From Candidatus Fermentibacteraceae bacterium (lineage in GTDB: Bacteria > Fermentibacterota > Fermentibacteria > Fermentibacterales > JCC-6): a DNA stretch of 5,860 bases. Below the pieces are notes generated by a model. It searched no databases. It was not told the DNA's origin and worked only from the letters and a program-made list of their open reading frames with translations. The stretch is taken from NCBI GenBank assembly GCA_029932015.1, contig JAOZQW010000153.1, forward strand, positions 1-5,860, written 5' to 3'. The position numbers and the translations under genes were made by a program. Positions 1 to 5,835 of this stretch are shown here, piece after piece. Within the stretch, counting starts at the first letter, position 1. The number at the start of each line of letters is the position of its first letter.

Positions 1-1019
1 TGCTCTCCAGGGCCGCCGGATTCCTTTGTCCGGTCGAGGACAGCGATATTCCGCACCGTATCCGGAAGAGCTGTCAGGAGGGCTGAAATGTCGAACGGTC
101 TGTAGAGCCTTACCTTCACGAGGCCGATCTTCTCGCCCTGGCCGACAAGGTAGTCGACTGTATCATGTGCGGTCTCGCAGCCTGAGGCCATCTGAATGAT
201 GACAGTATCGGCATCCGGTGCTCCAACGTAGTCGAAGAGGTGGTAGCTTCTACCGGTGAGTTCAGCAAACCTGTCCATGTAGTCCTGGACGATCCCCGGA
301 GTAGCCAGATAGTAGGGATTCACGGTCTCGCGCCCCTGGAAATAGACATCCGGGTTCTGACTTGTTCCGCGAACCACAGGAGCGTTTGGATCGAGTCCCC
401 TGTTCCGAGTGGCAATTACCAGTTCATTGTCGATCATTGCCTTGAGGACATCGTCGTCAACCAGCTCGATCTTCTGTATCTCATGACTTGTCCTGAACCC
501 GTCGAAGAAGTGCAGGAAGGGGATTCTGGCCTTGAGGGTCGATGCATGTGCGATAACCGCCAGGTCCATGGCCTCCTGCACCGAGGCGCTGGCAAGCATG
601 GCGAAACCGGTCTGCCGGACACCCATGGTGTCACTGTGATCGCCGAAGATGGAGAGCGCCTGACAGGCAAGGCTTCTTGCAGATACGTGGAATACCGCCG
701 GAGTCAGCTCGGCCGCGATCTTGTACATCGTGGGGATCATGAGCAGAAGCCCCTGAGAGGCGGTAAAGGTCGTTGTCATAGCACCTGTCTGCAGGGCACC
801 GTGAACTGCGGCTGAAGCGCCGCCCTCACTCTGCATCTCCTGCACCAGAGGTACTGTGCCCCAGATGTTGGTCTTGCCCTGTGAGGACCATGCGTCAGCA
901 TGCTCACCCATCGGGCTGGAAGGCGTAATAGGATATATGGCTACAACCTCACTGAGCTTGTGGCCGATCCTCGCTGCGGCTTCATTGCCGTCTATCGTGA
1001 TCATCTTCCTGTTGTCCAT
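1..1019 (-). CDS. nifJ: Pyruvate:ferredoxin (flavodoxin) oxidoreductase, N-terminal part (cut by window edge)
   Basis: This gene encodes the N-terminal 339 residues of a single-chain pyruvate:ferredoxin oxidoreductase. The enzyme is cytoplasmic and oxidatively decarboxylates pyruvate with CoA to acetyl-CoA and CO2, reducing ferredoxin or flavodoxin. The full family length is about 1,170-1,200 residues, so roughly 70% lies outside the window. Visible landmarks are MITIDGNEAAA at 6-16, YPITPSSPMGE at 29-39, EMQSEGGA at 61-68, SARSLA at 113-118 and FGDHSDTM at 125-132. T32, E65 and R115 fit the thiamine-diphosphate and pyruvate contacts known from Desulfovibrio PFOR (there T31, E64, R114, from memory). 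Residues about 10-245 are the POR N-terminal domain. The second domain starts near 270 (IIQMASGCETAHDTVDYL) and runs to DRTKESGGPGE at the edge. The start ATG follows GGAGG and gives a normal family N-terminus. It lies 69 bp after asnS on the same strand. The partner domains (gamma, ferredoxin-like, TPP-binding) are not visible, so a split-subunit form cannot be fully excluded, but the sequence is NifJ-like. Confidence 0.95.
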   Translation of the reverse strand, partial: MDNRKMITIDGNEAAARIGHKLSEVVAIYPITPSSPMGEHADAWSSQGKTNIWGTVPLVQEMQSEGGASAAVHGALQTGAMTTTFTASQGLLLMIPTMYKIAAELTPAVFHVSARSLACQALSIFGDHSDTMGVRQTGFAMLASASVQEAMDLAVIAHASTLKARIPFLHFFDGFRTSHEIQKIELVDDDVLKAMIDNELVIATRNRGLDPNAPVVRGTSQNPDVYFQGRETVNPYYLATPGIVQDYMDRFAELTGRSYHLFDYVGAPDADTVIIQMASGCETAHDTVDYLVGQGEKIGLVKVRLYRPFDISALLTALPDTVRNIAVLDRTKESGGPGE

Positions 1020-1022
1020 CTT

Positions 1023-1027
1023 CCTCC
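1023..1027 (-). promoter_or_regulatory. Shine-Dalgarno of nifJ, unusually close to the start
   Basis: Read on the minus strand, GGAGG lies only 3 nt (AAG) before the ATG at 1019-1017. This is tighter than the usual 5-9 nt. The next in-frame ATG is codon 6 (1004-1002), 18 nt from GGAGG and therefore too far. The first ATG remains the better choice because NifJ proteins usually have a few residues before the MxTIDGN motif. Confidence 0.6.
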
Positions 1028-1088
1028 ATCCTGTCCGGTCAGAGACCGTTCAATGGGTGTATATTTGCTCTGCTCGTCTAATCTGCGT

Positions 1089-2465
1089 TCAGATCATTCT
1101 CCCCATGGTTCTGGGAAAAGGTATTACATCTCTGATATTCTCTATTCCGGTCAGGTACATCAGCAGTCTTTCGAAGCCGAGTCCGAATCCGGAATGAGGG
1201 GCAGAACCCCATCGGCGAAGATCTAGATACCACTCGTAGTCTTCCATTGCTGCGCCGGACGCCACCGTGCGGCGTGTTAGGACATCCAGCCTTTCCTCTC
1301 TCTGGCTGGCGCCGACGATCTCACCCACCTCGGGAAGGAGCAAGTCGGCTGCCGCAACGGTGCGGCCGTCATCGTTGAGCCTCGCATAGAAAGGCTTAAG
1401 CGTTTCGGGATAATCCGTGACGAATACCGCTGCGGGTTTTCCGAAGAGCCGTTCCGTGACGAATCTCTCGTACTCCGTCGAAATGTCCATTCCCCAGACG
1501 GGCGCCACCTGGAATTCATTCGCGTTCCGGGTGAGTTCCTGAAGAACATCGGTGTACGAGATACGTTTGAAGCCGCCTGCTTCAAGGAGTTCATATCTCG
1601 AATCGAGTCCGGACTCGTAGAATTTCCTGAAGAACTGAATATCAATGGAGCACTTCCTCCTCAGTTCAGCAGCTGTGTAACCGAGGAATCGTTCGATGAT
1701 GTTCATATCATCTTCGAGGTCGCAGAAAGCCATCTCCGGCTCTATCATCCAGAATTCAGCAGCATGGAACCTGGTGTCGGATGGGTCCGCTCTGAATGTC
1801 GGTCCGAAAGTGTATACATTCCCGAGGGCCAGGGCCAGCGGCTCGGCTTCGAGCTGGGCACTGACGGTCAGATAAGCTTCTCGTCCGAAGTACTCCTTTT
1901 GATCAATACGCCTATCGTATGCATTGGTTGGTAGTGAGGTCACCCTGAACGCTTCTCCCGCTCCTTCTGCATCGCTGGAGGTTATCACGGGAGCATGTAT
2001 GTAGAAGAAATCATTCTCGTCAAAGAACCTGTGGATGGCAAGGCTGAGGTGATGGCTCATCCGGAAAGCCGCACCGAAAGTGTTTGTTCGTGGTCTGAGA
2101 TGCGGAATACTCCTCAGGAACTCCAGACTGTGCCGCTTCTTCTGCAGGGGATAGTCACCCTCTGAGGGACCTATCACTTCAAGAGCAGTCGCATGCAGTT
2201 CCCTCGACTGTTCATCGCCGGGAGACTCCTGGATCCCTCCCTCAACTCTGATGCAGGCACCTGTGCTCAGTCCGGAGAGATCCTCCTCACTGAAGACTGA
2301 CCTGTCAAATACTACCTGAAGCCTCTCCGGAGTTGAACCGTCAGTGATGGATGCGAAAGCGACGTTCTTTCCCTTCCTTGCAGTGATGATCCATCCGTAG
2401 ACAGTAACTGAGGAGATGGACCCGACCTCCCGGAGCACCGTTTTTACGGTGGTTCTCGCGATCAT
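1089..2465 (-). CDS. asnS: Asparaginyl-tRNA synthetase (class IIb)
   Basis: The product is 458 aa, close to the 466 aa of E. coli AsnRS, which it resembles along its whole length. It charges tRNA-Asn with asparagine using ATP, in the cytoplasm. Residues about 18-100 form the OB-fold anticodon-binding domain (VTVYGWIITARKGKNVAFASI). KRHSLEFLR and HLRPRTN (about 110-128) are the AsnRS-type linker and motif 1 entry. Motif 2 (FGPTFRA...EFWMIEPE) is at 220-244 and motif 3 (HSGFGLGFERLL) at 424-435. GEIVGASQREERLDVL at about 381-396 is typical of AsnRS and separates it from bacterial AspRS, which also carries a GAD insert that is absent here. The motif 2 loop reads ADPSDTRFH instead of the common AENSNTxRH. 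The open frame extends 13 codons upstream to a GTG, but the ATG at 2465 has AGGAGG 5 nt before it. The aminotransferase gene lies upstream on the same strand and nifJ downstream. Confidence 0.96.
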   Translation of the reverse strand: MIARTTVKTVLREVGSISSVTVYGWIITARKGKNVAFASITDGSTPERLQVVFDRSVFSEEDLSGLSTGACIRVEGGIQESPGDEQSRELHATALEVIGPSEGDYPLQKKRHSLEFLRSIPHLRPRTNTFGAAFRMSHHLSLAIHRFFDENDFFYIHAPVITSSDAEGAGEAFRVTSLPTNAYDRRIDQKEYFGREAYLTVSAQLEAEPLALALGNVYTFGPTFRADPSDTRFHAAEFWMIEPEMAFCDLEDDMNIIERFLGYTAAELRRKCSIDIQFFRKFYESGLDSRYELLEAGGFKRISYTDVLQELTRNANEFQVAPVWGMDISTEYERFVTERLFGKPAAVFVTDYPETLKPFYARLNDDGRTVAAADLLLPEVGEIVGASQREERLDVLTRRTVASGAAMEDYEWYLDLRRWGSAPHSGFGLGFERLLMYLTGIENIRDVIPFPRTMGRMI

Positions 2466-2470
2466 TGTCT

Positions 2471-2476
2471 CCTCCT
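2471..2476 (-). promoter_or_regulatory. Shine-Dalgarno of asnS
   Basis: AGGAGG on the minus strand, 5 nt (AGACA) before the ATG at 2465-2463. It is the strongest ribosome binding site in the window and decides the asnS start against the upstream in-frame GTG at 2504. Confidence 0.85.
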
Positions 2477-2490
2477 GTAGCCGGCAGTAC

Positions 2491-2501
2491 CCCCAGTGGG
2501 G
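2491..2501 (-). promoter_or_regulatory. Short GC hairpin in asnS 5' leader
   Basis: CCCC (2491-2494) and GGGG (2498-2501) form a 4-bp perfect stem with a 3-nt loop, 14 nt upstream of the asnS Shine-Dalgarno. It is too short to stand as a terminator and no T-run follows. It could be chance in GC-rich DNA or a small leader structure. Confidence 0.3.
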
Positions 2502-2535
2502 CACACCTGAAAGTACCTGTCAATTCGGAAAGTTT

Positions 2536-2564
2536 AATCTAAACCGGAAGTGACCTTCGGGCAA
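2536..2564 (-). promoter_or_regulatory. Candidate sigma70-like promoter for asnS
   Basis: On the minus strand, TTGCCC (2564-2559) and TAGATT (2541-2536) are separated by 17 bp, each matching four of six consensus bases. Transcription would start near 2529, giving a leader of about 65 nt before asnS. A perfect TTGACA also occurs at 2523-2518, but nothing like a -10 box lies 16-18 bp after it. The -10 candidate sits inside a 13-bp dyad (GTTTA, 3 nt, TAAAC; 2532-2544) that could be an operator. asnS may also be read through from the aminotransferase gene. Confidence 0.35.
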
Positions 2565-2602
2565 CATTGATGCTTCCGGTGGAGAAGCATCCACGAAGCA
2601 TC
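2543..2602. repeat. Overlapping inverted repeats and tandem 8-mer upstream of asnS
   Basis: Three perfect 8-bp elements interlock here. ACCGGAAG (2543-2550) is the inverse of CTTCCGGT (2573-2580), with 22 nt between. GATGCTTC (2569-2576) is the inverse of GAAGCATC (2584-2591), a hairpin with a 7-nt loop. A second GAAGCATC copy at 2595-2602 lies 11 bp after the first and can also pair with GATGCTTC. The two kinds of stem share 2573-2576, so they cannot form together in full. The region lies between the aminotransferase stop and the candidate asnS promoter. It may be 3' end structure of the aminotransferase mRNA, a regulatory switch on read-through RNA, or an operator. No U-run follows, so it is not a standard terminator. 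Confidence 0.5.
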
Positions 2603-2638
2603 TGAAGGAGCGGCGCAGCCCCTGGAAATGCAATGAGC

Positions 2639-3814
2639 TCAGGTAGGTATGACCACACTCCCCAGGATATCCATTACAGGCTCCACATCGCTGTCGGCGA
2701 GGCAGCCGAAGCTTATGCGAAGGTGTCCTTCGCCCGAAGGGCCGAAAGCCGAGCCGGGAATTGTTCCCAGGCCGTACTCCTCAAGCATGAACATCGCCGC
2801 CTCTGCAGAGGGCATACTTCCAGTATAGGCCGCCATGGTGAAGAAGGCTCCATCGGCCTCCCTCCACTGAAGGTTTCCGCATCCGGTGTTGAGTGTCTCT
2901 CTGCACAGGTCTCTTCTACTTCTCACCTCGCCTGACATCCTGTTCATCCATTCCCGCTCACAGAGAGCTGAGCGGAGGAGGAACTGAGATGGGGAGGGCG
3001 GACAGATCACGACTGAATCCTGCACCTTGATGGCCTGCTCCATCATCTCCTGCGAGCCGAATAGATAGCCCAGGCGCCATCCAGGCATTCCGAGACTCTT
3101 GGAGTAGCTGCCGAAGGTCATGATATGAGGTGCCTGCCTGTCTTTCCATGGGTGCCAGTGGTCGTCGGTGAATACGAAGCGCTCGTAAGTTTCATCTATG
3201 AGCAGAGTGGTCCCCGTCTTCTCAGCTGCATCTGCAAGAATACGCATGATGCTGTCAGGTATCACTGCGCCCGTAGGGTTGCCGGGATTGACAAGGACGA
3301 CAGCTGCCAGTCCCGGAAGTGCTTCGAGGATAGTTTCCAGAGGCAGCTCCCATCCGCCATCCCTTTCCAGCATGGGGATAGATATCATTTTCAAACCGCT
3401 GAACCGGATCGCGAAGACGTGATCGAAGTAATAGGGCTCGATGACCGCTACAGTGTCACCAACGGATGTTGCCGTGAGAAGCCCGCTGAGAAAAGCCTGA
3501 CTGGCGCCGCAAGTAAGATGAAACTGCGTCGAAGGATCCAGAGCGATCCCGCGCCGGATGCGGATGTCTTCGACAGCCGCCTCTCTTGCTTCAGGATAAC
3601 CTGGATCGGGGCTGTACCTGTGCAGGGAGGGGTCGTTCATCAATTCACGAAGCGAGTCCAGGGAAGATGATGGAGGAGAGTACCATGGCACTGCCTGAGC
3701 CAGGCTGTAGACCCTGCGTCCTTCGCCCTTCATCTCTGCGATACGTGCCATTATCGCCGCGATCGGAGGCATTTCTATCCGGGTCATCCTCCGGGAGGGT
3801 CCATGACGCTTCAT
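2639..3814 (-). CDS. PLP-dependent aminotransferase, class I/II (aspartate aminotransferase-like)
   Basis: The product is 391 aa, a fold-type I PLP aminotransferase of usual length, moving an amino group between an amino acid and a 2-oxo acid in the cytoplasm. Visible catalytic features are Y66/S67 in HRYSPDPGYPEAREA (65-79), NPGNPTG at 176-182 (N179 binds PLP), LIDETY at 205-210 (D207 pairs with the pyridine nitrogen, Y210 with its O3'), and SYSKSLGMPGWRLG at 236-249 with K239 as Schiff-base lysine and R247 for the phosphate. R366 in HLRISFG is the carboxylate-binding arginine. All key residues are present. The substrate-side loop (LAQAVPWYSPP, 38-48) does not let me name the amino acid. The start at 3814 has GGGAAAGG about 7 nt upstream; ATG codon 10 has GGAGG directly abutting it, with no spacing, so I rejected it. 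asnS follows on the same strand after 173 bp, as aspB precedes asnS in Bacillus subtilis. Aspartate is a reasonable guess, not shown. Confidence 0.92.
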   Translation of the reverse strand: MKRHGPSRRMTRIEMPPIAAIMARIAEMKGEGRRVYSLAQAVPWYSPPSSSLDSLRELMNDPSLHRYSPDPGYPEAREAAVEDIRIRRGIALDPSTQFHLTCGASQAFLSGLLTATSVGDTVAVIEPYYFDHVFAIRFSGLKMISIPMLERDGGWELPLETILEALPGLAAVVLVNPGNPTGAVIPDSIMRILADAAEKTGTTLLIDETYERFVFTDDHWHPWKDRQAPHIMTFGSYSKSLGMPGWRLGYLFGSQEMMEQAIKVQDSVVICPPSPSQFLLRSALCEREWMNRMSGEVRSRRDLCRETLNTGCGNLQWREADGAFFTMAAYTGSMPSAEAAMFMLEEYGLGTIPGSAFGPSGEGHLRISFGCLADSDVEPVMDILGSVVIPT

Positions 3815-3838
3815 GTGAACGCCTTTCCCTTTGTATAT

Positions 3839-3868
3839 TTGCCAGTATGCTAACACCATGAATATAAC
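3839..3868 (+). promoter_or_regulatory. Candidate sigma70-like promoter for the glycosyltransferase gene
   Basis: TTGCCA (3839-3844) and TATAAC (3863-3868) are separated by 18 bp; each matches five of six consensus bases. Transcription would begin near 3875 and leave a leader of about 27 nt before the ATG at 3902. The site lies in the 87-bp divergent region and overlaps sequence just upstream of the minus-strand aminotransferase, so the two promoters may compete. For the minus strand only a weak -10 candidate, TATACA (3837-3832), is seen, without a matching -35. Confidence 0.5.
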
Positions 3869-3890
3869 CAGGCCCGAAGACAGGCTGGCA

Positions 3891-3901
3891 GGGGGCTCCC
3901 C
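3891..3901 (+). promoter_or_regulatory. Hairpin over the Shine-Dalgarno of the glycosyltransferase gene
   Basis: The best ribosome binding site is the AGGGGG at 3890-3895, 6 nt before the ATG at 3902. GGGG (3891-3894) can pair with CCCC (3898-3901) around a 3-nt loop, so the stem would end directly at the start codon and hide the binding site. The stem is only 4 bp, though all G-C. Confidence 0.4.
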
Positions 3902-5008
3902 ATGAGAGTGCTTGTAACCATCAACTGCAGCGGTGTTGATGCCTCCGCGGCGGGGGGAGTAGCACTTGGCCGGATGCTTTCCAGGCAGGGCCATAGGGTA
4001 CTGATCCAGGCTGCGCAGGGCGGAGCAGTCGAAAAGGCCTGTATTGAGGAGGGACTTGATGTCACCGGATCAAGTCTGAAAGGTGGAGCTGTCCTGACAG
4101 GGTTTATCCCATTCACGAGACTTGTGCACAGCTTCGAACCCGACATTATCTGCACCACCAGGGCTGACGGTCAGACAGCTGCCTCACTCCTGTTCCCTCG
4201 AAAGCCATTGATCAGGATCAGGTGCGACATCAGACCACCAAGAGGCGGGAGGATTTGGAGTATTGTTGACAGACGGACCGATCTGGTGGTATTCCCATCG
4301 GCCTTCATGCTCCGTCGAGGGTATGCCAGGGATCGAACCGGTCCGGTGGCTGTTATCCCTCATCCAGTGGATACAGATAGATACAGGCCGACTGCCCCTC
4401 TTGAGACTCGCATTCCCCTCAGATTACTCTCTATCGGCAGACTGAGTCCGGTCAAGGGGCATCGGACACTCATCAGAGCTCTAGCGCTCCTGCCAGGTGT
4501 TCATGCGACGATCGCAGGACCGCCTTCACAGCAGAAGCCGGAGGAGCTTGTGTCATATGCCTCTAAGCTGGGTGTAGCGGACAGACTGACGCTGACCGGA
4601 AGGAAGGTCGATGTAAGGGAGCTCATTCAGGAGGGCGGCATCGGCGTAGTGACCAGCCTTGGCAGTGAGGTCGTATCCCGAGCCGGGATGGAGATGATGA
4701 GTGCAGGAATGCCCCTGCTGGCAGCAGCCACAAATGGCCTTCTCGACCTCGTGACTGATGGAGATACAGGCTTCCTGCATTCTCCTGGAAACGAGAGACA
4801 GCTTGCGGCTCAGGCAGCGTTTCTTCTCGAAAATCCCGAAGTAGCCGGGAGACTCGCAAGAAATGCCAGGCGATTCTGTGTGGAGAGACTTGATACTGAT
4901 GTAGTAGCTCGGATGTGGAGCGGGATCCTCGATGCCGTGGTGAAGGGGGAACAACATCCTGCCATGAGGGTACCACACATGACAGACAACAAACCAGAAA
5001 GCTGGTGA
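3902..5008 (+). CDS. Glycosyltransferase family 4 (GT-B fold)
   Basis: The product is 368 aa, a normal length for a GT4 retaining glycosyltransferase, which transfers a sugar from a nucleotide-sugar donor to an acceptor, usually at the inner face of the cytoplasmic membrane in glycan or lipopolysaccharide assembly. The N-terminal acceptor-side Rossmann domain spans about 1-165, with a glycine-rich loop (SAAGGVALGRML, 15-26). The C-terminal donor domain opens with LLSIGRLSPVKGHRTLIRAL (175-194); R180 and K185 are the expected donor phosphate contacts. The EX7E motif is E256 and E264, followed by GMPLLAAATNGLLDLVTDG (269-287) as in GT4 enzymes. No signal peptide or membrane helix is seen. The last 20 residues or so extend past the usual end and look unstructured. 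Donor and acceptor cannot be told. The DUF3108 gene follows 2 nt after the stop, suggesting one transcript and an envelope role. Confidence 0.93.
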   Translation: MRVLVTINCSGVDASAAGGVALGRMLSRQGHRVLIQAAQGGAVEKACIEEGLDVTGSSLKGGAVLTGFIPFTRLVHSFEPDIICTTRADGQTAASLLFPRKPLIRIRCDIRPPRGGRIWSIVDRRTDLVVFPSAFMLRRGYARDRTGPVAVIPHPVDTDRYRPTAPLETRIPLRLLSIGRLSPVKGHRTLIRALALLPGVHATIAGPPSQQKPEELVSYASKLGVADRLTLTGRKVDVRELIQEGGIGVVTSLGSEVVSRAGMEMMSAGMPLLAAATNGLLDLVTDGDTGFLHSPGNERQLAAQAAFLLENPEVAGRLARNARRFCVERLDTDVVARMWSGILDAVVKGEQHPAMRVPHMTDNKPESW

Positions 5009-5010
5009 TC

Positions 5011-5835
5011 ATGTCCATATTTCTGATCGTACTGAGTGTTCTGCTGTCCGATTCCACATCCGTTCAGGAGACCGGTCAGATGCAGAGGTATGTAGAGAAC
5101 ACCGCATTTGGGCCGGGTGAGAGACTTCAATTCAGTGTGGAGTACGGCATCATCAAGGCCGGGACAGCAGTCCTTGCGGTCTCCGGACCTGAGCAGTGGG
5201 AGGGGCTGCTGGCCTACAGGATATCGGCCACTGCCAATTCCAATCCGGCGTTCGGTACCTTTTTCAGGGTCAATGATCTGAACGAGGCGCTTCTTGATAT
5301 TGTGCAGTTTCATACTTTACGATTCTACAAGAGCTTGGAAGAAGGTGATTTCCGTTATCAGGAGGAGGTTCTCTTCGATCAGGATGCCGGACTGGTGCAT
5401 TATCCGGAGGAGACCGACAGCACTCTGATCCTGATGGAGATACCGCCACATGCTCTGGATGTGCTGAGCTGTATGTACTTCGCCAGGACCCTGCCGCTCG
5501 AAGTTGGTGAAACCTATTTTATCGACAGCCATATCGATAACGACAACTACCCACTGGAGATAGTCGTTCATGAGAGGGAGCAGATCCGGGTTCCAGCCGG
5601 TGAATTTGACTGCGTTATGGTCCAGCCGCAATTAAGAGGTCAGGGGTTGTTTGACCAGCAGGGTGAGATATGGGTCTGGTTCACAGATGATGAGCGCCAC
5701 ATGCCTGTTCTCATGAGGAGTGCAATAGTCATCGGGGAGATCGTCTGCGTTCTCGAGGATTATACTGAAGGGGAACCTCTGGATGTTCAGAATCCAGGAT
5801 TTCCAGTTTTCATTCCTGAGTCGATCACCGAGTGA
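5011..5835 (+). CDS. DUF3108 domain-containing protein, predicted exported
   Basis: The product is 274 aa from the chosen ATG. Residues about 32-252 follow the DUF3108 pattern: FGPGERLQFSVEYGIIKAGT (33-52), a mid-section TANSNPAFGTFFRVNDLNEA (74-93), VLSCMYFARTLPLEVGETY (151-169), VPAGEFDCVMVQPQL (194-208) and GEIWVWFTDDERHMPV (218-233). Family members are uncharacterised, mostly beta-rich periplasmic or outer-membrane-associated proteins. The first 13 residues (MSIFLIVLSVLLS) form a hydrophobic segment like a signal peptide core, but with no positive charge before it. An in-frame GTG at 5005 overlaps the upstream stop and would add only V-I. Arg-Lys codons sit just upstream in the same frame, inside the glycosyltransferase gene, but have no normal start codon nearby; the next upstream start in frame is a GTG at 4915. 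GGTGATC abuts the ATG and could pair with the 16S rRNA 3' end. The gene is complete; only 25 bp follow it. Confidence 0.87.
   Translation: MSIFLIVLSVLLSDSTSVQETGQMQRYVENTAFGPGERLQFSVEYGIIKAGTAVLAVSGPEQWEGLLAYRISATANSNPAFGTFFRVNDLNEALLDIVQFHTLRFYKSLEEGDFRYQEEVLFDQDAGLVHYPEETDSTLILMEIPPHALDVLSCMYFARTLPLEVGETYFIDSHIDNDNYPLEIVVHEREQIRVPAGEFDCVMVQPQLRGQGLFDQQGEIWVWFTDDERHMPVLMRSAIVIGEIVCVLEDYTEGEPLDVQNPGFPVFIPESITE

Noticed and set aside
240..815. Plus-strand open frame of 191 codons
   Set aside because: It lies wholly antisense to nifJ, whose translation matches the family along its full visible length. The protein has no recognisable motif.
1036..1048. CGGTC-AGA-GACCG hairpin between asnS and nifJ as terminator
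   Set aside because: The stem is 5 bp with no following T-run, and it lies within 30 nt of the nifJ start. Probably chance.
2485..2502. T-box-like sequence in the asnS leader
   Set aside because: Resemblance to the T-box core is loose, no antiterminator/terminator pair with a U-run follows, and the leader from the candidate promoter is too short for a specifier domain.
2518..2523. Perfect TTGACA on the minus strand
   Set aside because: At 16-18 bp downstream the sequence is CCCAC-like, with no -10 box.
2539..2601. Possible leader peptide before asnS, minus strand (20 aa, one Asn codon; an overlapping 18-aa frame starts at 2590)
   Set aside because: Neither has a Shine-Dalgarno, and there is no run of Asn codons as expected for attenuation.
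2616..2631. GGAGC/GCCCC-type hairpin after the aminotransferase as terminator
   Set aside because: It is a 5-bp stem with one wobble pair and no T-run.
3125..3670. Plus-strand open frame of 181 codons
   Set aside because: It is antisense to the aminotransferase gene, which has all catalytic residues; no motif or ribosome binding site.
4553..5057. Minus-strand open frames antisense to the glycosyltransferase and DUF3108 genes
   Set aside because: They are shadows of the well-supported plus-strand genes, with no recognisable domains.
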